From NCBI RefSeq assembly GCF_964355755.1, contig NC_092677.1:4097001-4161000 (forward strand): 64,000 bases of DNA, in the 5' to 3' direction. This document shows, piece after piece, positions 50,001-59,000 of this stretch. Each line of letters begins with the position of its first letter. Within the stretch, counting starts at the first letter, position 1. The DNA is from Antedon mediterranea (Eukaryota; Echinodermata; Crinoidea; Comatulida; Antedonidae). The notes below the pieces were generated by a model. That model made no database searches. It was not told where the DNA came from and worked only from the letters and a program-made list of their open reading frames with translations. The translations under genes were made by a program, and so were the position numbers.

Positions 50001-53000
50001 GCACGATTTGCATATAGAATTCTCATAAAGTCCTTGGTTTATATCTGAAACTACTACACTACACAGTTCCAAACGACCTGTGTGGTCCCTGAAAATTTTC
50101 CAGGAGAGGGGAAGGAGGAGCTTTGGCCTCTGTAGTCAAGCTAAATCCAGGTGGATATCCATTAGGAATGATTAAATACAGAGTTACAGACTTCCAGAAA
50201 ATGCATCTCTTTTTTTTAATTCCTAGTCCATCATAAATAACATCACATACTAGACATACTTTTCAATGAATCTGTCAACTGAAATATCAATAAAGTGAGA
50301 AATAAAACATGGAGTTCAAGTATAGTTCAACTAGAGTTATACTTTTTAAAAGGAGTAACAAATCTCAGCTCTTAAAAATAATTTAAATTTTACCACACCA
50401 ATCAAACTTTAAATCTACACTCACAAGCACTTTCAAGTTTGTAGATGAGATATTTACTGATGCGATTTGAGTTAAATCGTTGTTAATGTTGTAATTACTG
50501 AATAAGAATTCACTTTAAAAAAATGAATGATCTTCTAGAACCCAGTGGCATAAGGCAGGTGGAAAAGGCCCCTGGTTTAGCACTCCTAAGGGCCCTCCAA
50601 CGCTGGGTAGTTGCATTGTGGCTGCTTACAGTATGTTCTGGGTCCCTTGAGGCCCCTGTGTTTAGCCAGGAAAGACAAGGCCCCTGGATTTATCCAGGGT
50701 GCACAATGTACATTTTACACTACAGCCAAACATATTCAAGAGATTTCATTAAGGGGACATTTTGTTGGACCCCAAAGGCGGTTCTACTGTATTTGTAAAA
50801 TATAAGATTGAAAACACATAAAACACATCAAAACAATTTAAATTCAAACAGATATAAATTAGCTATAGTTTTTACAATTTTGAAAAGAATCAATACTAAT
50901 AGAATAGAAAATAAGAAATGGATAAATAAATTCTCTAAGATATAACTTCTGCGTGATTCAATTAACTTTGATGGTAAAACTAGATGTGGAATGACTTTTG
51001 AGTCGGTTTACGAGCATTTCTTCAAAGCAATTGTTATCAATGTAATCCGCAGACGAACAAATCATCGTTTCATTGTAGGAAAGAGCTTTATACGCTCTTT
51101 AAATAGGCGTGTTGTAATTTAAATGAAACTATAACTTGATCTAAGTCTTAGACATTAATACCATCAATAAACTACTTAATGTTTTAATACATTTGATAAA
51201 AAAAATGGAAAATGCTATTATTAAAGTATTAAGGTTAAAGTACACCAAAATAATTCCTAAAAAGGAAACAGAGTTGAGAATGTCACAATGTTTACGTTGT
51301 TGTCATGTTATCCCATATTAATCTTCTGCGGTAAATTATGTTATGCAATACATTTTTTATTTCTGTTTTAGCTATTGTATGCACGGTGTGATGTATAAAA
51401 TTGAAGTTCTTTACTATTTGCCATGGAAACCTTTAAATAAAACTGCAAAATATATTGAGCATAAGCAATTCTTTATTCACTGACTAAATATTATACAAAT
51501 AATGAATGTTTATGAATCGAGTGAATATTTTCATGAGTTGAAAAAGGCTTTTAAAGAATGAACACATTCATTATTCTATTGTAACTGTTCTAATGATATA
51601 ATTTTATAATATTATTATTACTATAATATTCAATTAATCTACTGCTTTTATCTTTAATTACTGTTGAATGCTACATAAGTAGCCAGACGCGAGACTAGGC
51701 CATTAAGCAAGATTTTTAGGCCGCAGAGTAGAACACTGGGTTGATTTTCGCTGTGAGATGTTTTCCCGAATGATCGTAAAATCAATCGGGTACTGGGCAT
51801 CATCCAATAGCGTTCGTGTCACCAAGTAGCCACCCATTCATAGAAAGATGTAGGAGTCTATCTTTACAGTTATAGGAGGCGAGACTAGACCAATAAAAGA
51901 CTATTTTAACCACCGAGTAGAACAGTACAAGTTGATTTTCAGATGTCCAACTTTCACTAGACTCGCGTTGCACAAAACGTTTACAAAAAGCTGAATGTGC
52001 AATAGAATGATTTAATAGAACAAAACAGAACTTTATGATGCAATAGAACTGAATGGAGGCATGCAATAGAACTGAATGGAGGCATGCAATAGAACTGAAT
52101 GGAGGCATGCAATAGAACTGAATGGAGGCATGCAATAGAACTGAATGGAGGCATGCAATAGAACTGAATGGAGGCATGCAATAGAACTGAATGGAGGCAT
52201 GCAATAGAACTGAATGGAGGCATGCAATAGAACTGAATGGAGGCATGCAATAGAACTGAATGGAGGCATGCAATAGAACTGAATGGAGGCATGCAATAGA
52301 ACTAGACAGTAACGCTCAAATCTGTGTGCAATGTGGTCATCGTGCATTATCTTATGAAGCTCCTACAGTATGCTTTGGAATTCTCTTCCAAACTGCTTTA
52401 AAGATGCACAGTCTGTGGCTCATTTTACTTGTTTACTTGTTTACTTACTTGTTTACTTGTTTCCGGAGCTCAGCAATGCTGGGTCCGGAGTCGAGGCTAG
52501 GCTATGCCTATAAGCCCCTCTTGATAATTACATCAACTCTTGAATATGGCGCAAATTTAAGAGGGTGGTTGGACCATGCCCGTTCAAGACCGGACTTAAA
52601 TTGATTGGTTGATCTTGAAGCTACTACATCCTCCGATAACGAATTCCATAATATAATAGCTTTTCGACCAAATGAGTCCCTCATCCAATTTGTGCGTGAG
52701 AACTTAAATTTTAATTTAAAAGAATGACCACGTGTTCTAACATCTTCATCACGCTCAAAAAAAGAATCAGCAGAAATACTATCCACTCCATGTAAAATTT
52801 TAAAAATCTGTATCAAATGAGCTCTTTGCCTTCTGTATGCGAGAGTAGGTAGGTTGAGAATTTTCAGCCTTTCTGAATAAGGTAAATGACGAATGGAAAA
52901 AATAAGCTTGGTGGCACGTTCTTGGACTTTTTCCAATAGGTCTTCCTCCTTACAATGTAGCGAGTTAAAAACAACGTTGCAGTATTCCAAGGTCGGACGA

Positions 53001-56000
53001 ATAATAGCTTTATATAAACGAAGAAACCCATCCATATTTAAAAACTTGAAAGCTCGATATACCATGCCCAACTTCCGATTTGCTCTCATTGCTACATCTG
53101 CCACATGTACATTAAAAACAAGTTTAGAGTCAATAGTAACACCGAGGTCTTTTTCATGATCAACTTCATTCAATAAGAAACCACGCATGGCATACAGATG
53201 TTTGTTGTTTTTCTTCCCAAAGTGCATTACTTTGCACTTACCCTCGTTAAAAGGTAATTGCCATTTGTCAGACCAGTCACATGCTTTCTCTAAATCTTCT
53301 TGTAGAACTTGAGCATCATTCACAGTGTTAACTACTCTATACAATTTAGTATCATCTGCAAACATGCGTACAGAGGAGGAAATAACAGAAGGTAAATCAT
53401 TTATAAACATAATGAAAAGAACAGGTCCAACAACGCTTCCTTGCGGGATACCACTACGAACATCAGCCCAATCTGAAACACATCCATTGACACTAACCCG
53501 TTGTTGTCTATCGTTAAGAAATTCTTGAAACCAGTTTAGAAGTTTACCTCTAATACCCAATGCACTCATTTTCAGAAGGAGTCTATGATGAGGCACACTA
53601 TCGAAAGCCTTCTTGTAGTCAAGGTAGATACAATCAAAACAATCCTGATTATCAAAATAAGAAAACCAGTTTTCAAGAACATCAAGTAATTGTAAAGCAC
53701 AGGAACGACCTTGCCGGAAACCAAATTGCTCATAACAAATAAGTGAGTGATGTTCAAGAAAGTCCAATAATTCCTTCCTGATAATTCTCTCCATAATTTT
53801 ACCAACTACTGAAGTTAAACTCACAGGTCTATAGTTGCTTGGGTCAGACTTCACTCCTTTTTTAAAAATCGGTACCACTATAGCCCGTTTCCAACTATTA
53901 GGGACGGCTCCTTCTTGAAACAATTTCGTAAAAATAATATGGAGGGGATAGCAAATGATATCCTTTAGTTCGACTAAGATGCGTGGGTGAATACCATCAG
54001 GTCCAGCTGTTTTAGTAATATTCAACGTTGATAAAATATTTAAGATTTCGTCACAAGGAAAGTCAACTTGAGATAAAAAATCCTCTGAAATGTCATCAAT
54101 AGCCGGTACATTCGAAAAATTTTCATCGACAAATACACTACTAAAAAACGTGTTTAGCAACTCAGCCTTATCCTTGTCATCAGACACATGCCTTCCATTA
54201 CTATCAGTTAAGTTGGGTATACCAGACTTTATATTGATCTGAGAACTGAGATACCTCCAAAAAGACTTTTCATTAGATTTGATCTCAATTGCTATTTTAT
54301 TTTCGAAGTCAGATTTACTACATCGAATCAGATCTACTGTTTGATTTCTTACTTGGACAAACTTCGACCATTTTGCTGACACACATACTTTTTGTTTTCT
54401 CTTGGCCTTTACATACTGTTTCCAACATTTATTCTTTTTGGCAATCTGCTTTTCAATTTTTTTGTTCATCCAAAGAGGTTTTCTTCCGTGGCAAACCTTC
54501 CTCATCGGGATACACTCATCAATATTCTTCGCAAGAATATGCTCGAATTCGTCCCACGATTGAATACCTGATTTGTCATTGAAAACCACATCCCAATCTA
54601 CCAAACCAATTTTCTCGCGCAGCAAATCATAGTTACCATGCCTGTAACTTCGAATATTTGGTTCAATTCTGTCATCTCTTACAAGATCCAATGAAAATTG
54701 TAACACCATATGGTCGCTTTTACCCAGTGGTGGAGACTGCATAATGCCATTTATAGTATTCTCTTTGTCTGTAAAAACCAGATCCAAAACATTGGGTGTT
54801 TCGCCTTCTCTGTATCTAGTAGGTTCCATAACGTGTTGAATTAAAAATAGATCGTTGATGGTGTCAAAGAAACTTCTGCTGGAATCTCCATCTTCCGAAG
54901 ACACACAATTTAATTCCCAGTTAATACTTTTATAGTTAAAATCGCCGACAACGATTAAATCAGAAAAAGATGATTTATATACTTCACGGAACAATGAGTT
55001 CAGCTTGATATTATTATCCATACTACAAGTCGGGCTACGGTAAACACAACCTAATAAAAGATCCGTTTTTACTTCTTTTACTCTAACCCAAACTGACTCT
55101 ACAAACTTATTCTTCTTAAAGAAAATTTGAGAAACTGAAATTCCATTTCTGACATAAATTAAAACACCACGACCAGAAGTAAAATCCTCATTCGAAAAAA
55201 ATGCTTGGTAACCTTGGACACGAAATTCATTTATCAGTGGCGGGTACAAACAATGCTTTGGTAAAATCTCTGTCAATGCAATAAAATCAACTTTTTCTGA
55301 AACCAAACGGGAAAGTAACTCTGACTTCTTATTTAGAAAACCATCACAATTTGAGTACCAAAAGTTAAATTTCTGATTGGAAAACGTACTTTCTTTTAAA
55401 TTAGAGAACTTTCTGTTTTTATTTTCTTTATTGGGAACGAAAAAGCTTCACAATCTTCCCACTTCGGATAACTATGTCTTTCTCACCTGCATCTAATCGC
55501 GTTTTTAATTCACCTTTTAACTTAGTGAATGCTTCTCTTTCTTTCATGGTTCTATCATTACTAACAGCAAAACCCTTTTGAATTGCTAGAGAAAAAACTT
55601 GACGTTTAATAGACTCCTTTCTGAAAACTAATTTCAAAGGCCTCTTAATATCCTTCTCAGCTTTTCCAACACGATAGATAACTTTCATTTCGGCGTCGAT
55701 ATCAACTGAACCGTTACAAAAAGAACGGATAACAGATAAGTCATGTTGTTTGCGGATCATGGGATCACTACTTGTATTTTCCTCAATATTATATAACATT
55801 AGGTTACACCTTCTTCTTTCCTTCTCAGCTTCATCTTCAAATCTCTCATTTATTGCTGTTAACAAATCAATCTTATCAGTTGAATCCTTAGCCTTGAGAT
55901 CAGCAATATCACTTGAATTTCGTGTGATAGTATCATCTATACGTTTTATGTCTTTGAGAATATTTTCTTGTGTTTTACCGATCGTCGACAACGCTTTCAA

Positions 56001-59000
56001 AAAACCACAAGCCGACTTATTACAGGTACGACAATACCAATGAAGGCCCTGTTCACCAGATGAAATAACATCAAATAAAGACTTTCCTACGTCTTGACAT
56101 GAACAATGAAAACAAAACCCACACATGCCACACGTTACTGATTGATTGTCAACAGCTTTACTACAACTACCACATAGGCCTAGATGAGGTATCGAATCAT
56201 CCCCCGCTGGGGTTAACGCCGACCTAAGCTTACGAGCTGTCTTAGGCCTACCACCACCTCCAATATAGCCTCCACTAGCCATCCTTAAAAATCACAACAA
56301 TCCTTGAACAAAAAGGCTTGTTTTCAATGAATCCGTCAAGCAATAATACTAAAGAGCAAATAGCGTTATGTTTTTTAAATACTTGCGATCGAAAAGTGTA
56401 AAAATTATGATAGTAAAAAGATCTCCAGACTACGAAATCACAAACACGACCAACCACCGCTAGTGCGCCCTCTCAACTTAAGAGGCTTCTTAGAAATACT
56501 TGTTTAATAAAGCATATTAATACCATTTTTTTCTCCTTTACCATGTCACCTACAGTAGATTGTTTTAGATCTAGTTTAAGTAGGGGAGGAAGTGCCGGAG
56601 TCCAGGATTACCGAGACACAACTGGTGCTGACTGGGGTTCAATTAGACCAATCCCTGGTTAGCGACAAACGCTTAGGATTATTTCGGTTTAGGGGTGTTT
56701 TTGGCATGGTTGGAATCCCTTTTATCGTATTAGATGTACAGCGCTTAGAGGTTTCACAACATAGGCGCTTTATAAATCTATAAATCTAGGATATTATTAT
56801 TATTATGACTCACCTGTTGGGCTTGCGAATGTTCTAGCTTGATCCTGGATTCTATACAGCTTCTTGTATCTAGAAAAGTACGTCGTTGCGCTATATCCAG
56901 CAAATGTTTATGATACAACCCAGTGAAGTTTACACAAACAAAAATAACTAAATTTGCAAAAATCTGAAATAAACAACCAAAAAAAAAATGTTAGAACAAA
57001 ATTTGTGGAAAAAAATGTCTGTTGTACTGTATTGGAATAAATAATTGTATGGATGAATGTAAAAAAAAAATATAGATTAATAAATAAATATTCAATTAAA
57101 AAATTATTCTATTACTGCAGTAAATATGTATTTGTTCATGTTTAAGCAGTCATTCATCCCCCAATAAATGTTGCTAAATTGTTAAAGCAGTCATTCATCC
57201 CCCAATAAATGTTGCTAAATTGTTGCATAATCAAGTTAAAGCGTAAACTAAATGTAATTACTGCAGTAACAGCAGTACAATTATTTTTGATGTGGACTCC
57301 CACTGAGTAGGACACAATGCAAAGACTTAAGCACAACACAAGTAATTTGACCAATCATGAAGCAATGGACATCCAAACTGTTGCTTGTGATTGGTCATTT
57401 GCGTTGTGTGTATGCCATTGCGTTGCGTAAAAGCCTAAACACCCCGATATAAATAGGTACTCACTTGAAGAAGAATGTCATTGTCCGTTACATTTCTGTT
57501 CTCTTTTGAAAGCACTGCTAATAACACAATATGTGGAAAACAAGTTATAACTCCAATGACCACCGCTTGAATCCGTGACAATGGTAACATCGTGTACACC
57601 AACACAGTAATTAATATAATCGTTCCGACTTCATCGAATGGATAATGCACCTTTTGCAGCGCAATGACTATATATGTCGTTATTACAATGTTTAACCAGA
57701 CTATGATTGAAATAGTTAGCATAAGTCCACGTACAATTGTGTCGAGATTTGTAACGATAAAGAAAACTAAGAATATAAGAGAAGATATAAGTAGTAGACT
57801 AAGCTGCTCCCAACGAAGATGATCCTGTCGACAGAAAACAAGAGATATAAAATGTTATTCTTTTAAATATCCATTTTAAAATAAATAATAAAATTAGTAA
57901 ATAGTCCTTGAAATTGGAATATACATAGTTTTTTTTGCACAGGACTGGTCCAGGGATAGGCCCACAAGAGACATTAAATCTGGTAAAGTTTATCATAAGA
58001 CCTAAAGTGTATTCAAGGACCAATGTATACTGGGCTTGCCTAATACCTTTAAATGTATGGAACGAACGGAAAACAATAAAACAAATTAACTAAATTGATT
58101 TAATAAGATTGTAATAATAATTACTTGTACAGTAATTCAACAAAATACCATATAAAAAAATTTATATGGTATTTTGCCAAATTACAAGTAAGTAATTATG
58201 AGCTACTTAAAATCTTATTGAATACATTTTTCGTAAAATGTAAATTTTTAGAAATTGAGAATTCAGAAAAACCTAAATATCTGGGAGGTCTATATTATAA
58301 TAAACATAACTAGAGTAGAAGAAAAATAAACGATTGTAATTAATAAACCAATTAAAAAACAAACCCATGAGCATAGATGGGTGGAGTAAACAAATTCACC
58401 ACTTAAACAAACATATCAAGTAATACACCTACAGGCAATGATATCATGTGACAGATATAAACTTGAACCTTAGGCCTAGGGATAGCGTTTTCGTAATCTG
58501 TATTCTAAATTTTTTTTAAAACATGCATGGCAAAAGAATGAAACATATTGGTTATTATTCAATTCCTAAATATCATCATATCAATTAAAAAAAACTTTAT
58601 CCCTTTGCTCAAGTTATTTTTAAAAATGACTTAATTAAATTGCATAATCAGACCAATTTTTTGGCCATAATTGATACCTTGAAGATACATGTACTATAGT
58701 AATATTTCTTCTCTAAGTATGAAACAAAGAGTTGAACCAACGACCTAGAGTATGTTAACTTTTAACCATGCAATAGAGCAACCTACCACGCAATAGTAGC
58801 CATTTTAAAGTTGCCAAGAAAACACCAAAAACTTGGAATTTGTCGACTTTTAATTTTGTATCAATGAAACATACACTTTAAATTAAAATATACCTTTACT
58901 AAATCCCTAAAGTAGTCTGGCCGACTATGTCAATTTACCAGAAACAAATATCTATCAACATATATTAATTAATTCCTCTTAATAATCCTTTGATTTTCTG

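Larger units (their letters stand above)
52420..56480 (-). mobile_element. CR1-like LINE, apparently full length
   Basis: About 4 kb on the minus strand in cyclase intron 3. Order: 5' UTR (56283 to about 56480), ORF1 (PHD finger, coiled coil), ORF2 (endonuclease plus reverse transcriptase), short 3' UTR, and a (gtaaacaa)n tail at about 52425-52465. Both ORFs are uninterrupted, suggesting a young copy. The octamer tail is typical of CR1-type elements. Confidence 0.9.

Noticed and set aside
51800-52347. Three minus-strand frames encoding repeated [15 protein letters not shown] peptide
   Set aside because: Product of the 23-bp minisatellite. The same peptide appears in all three frames.
53560-54582. 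Several plus-strand frames of 60-97 codons across the LINE
   Set aside because: Antisense shadows of LINE ORF2.
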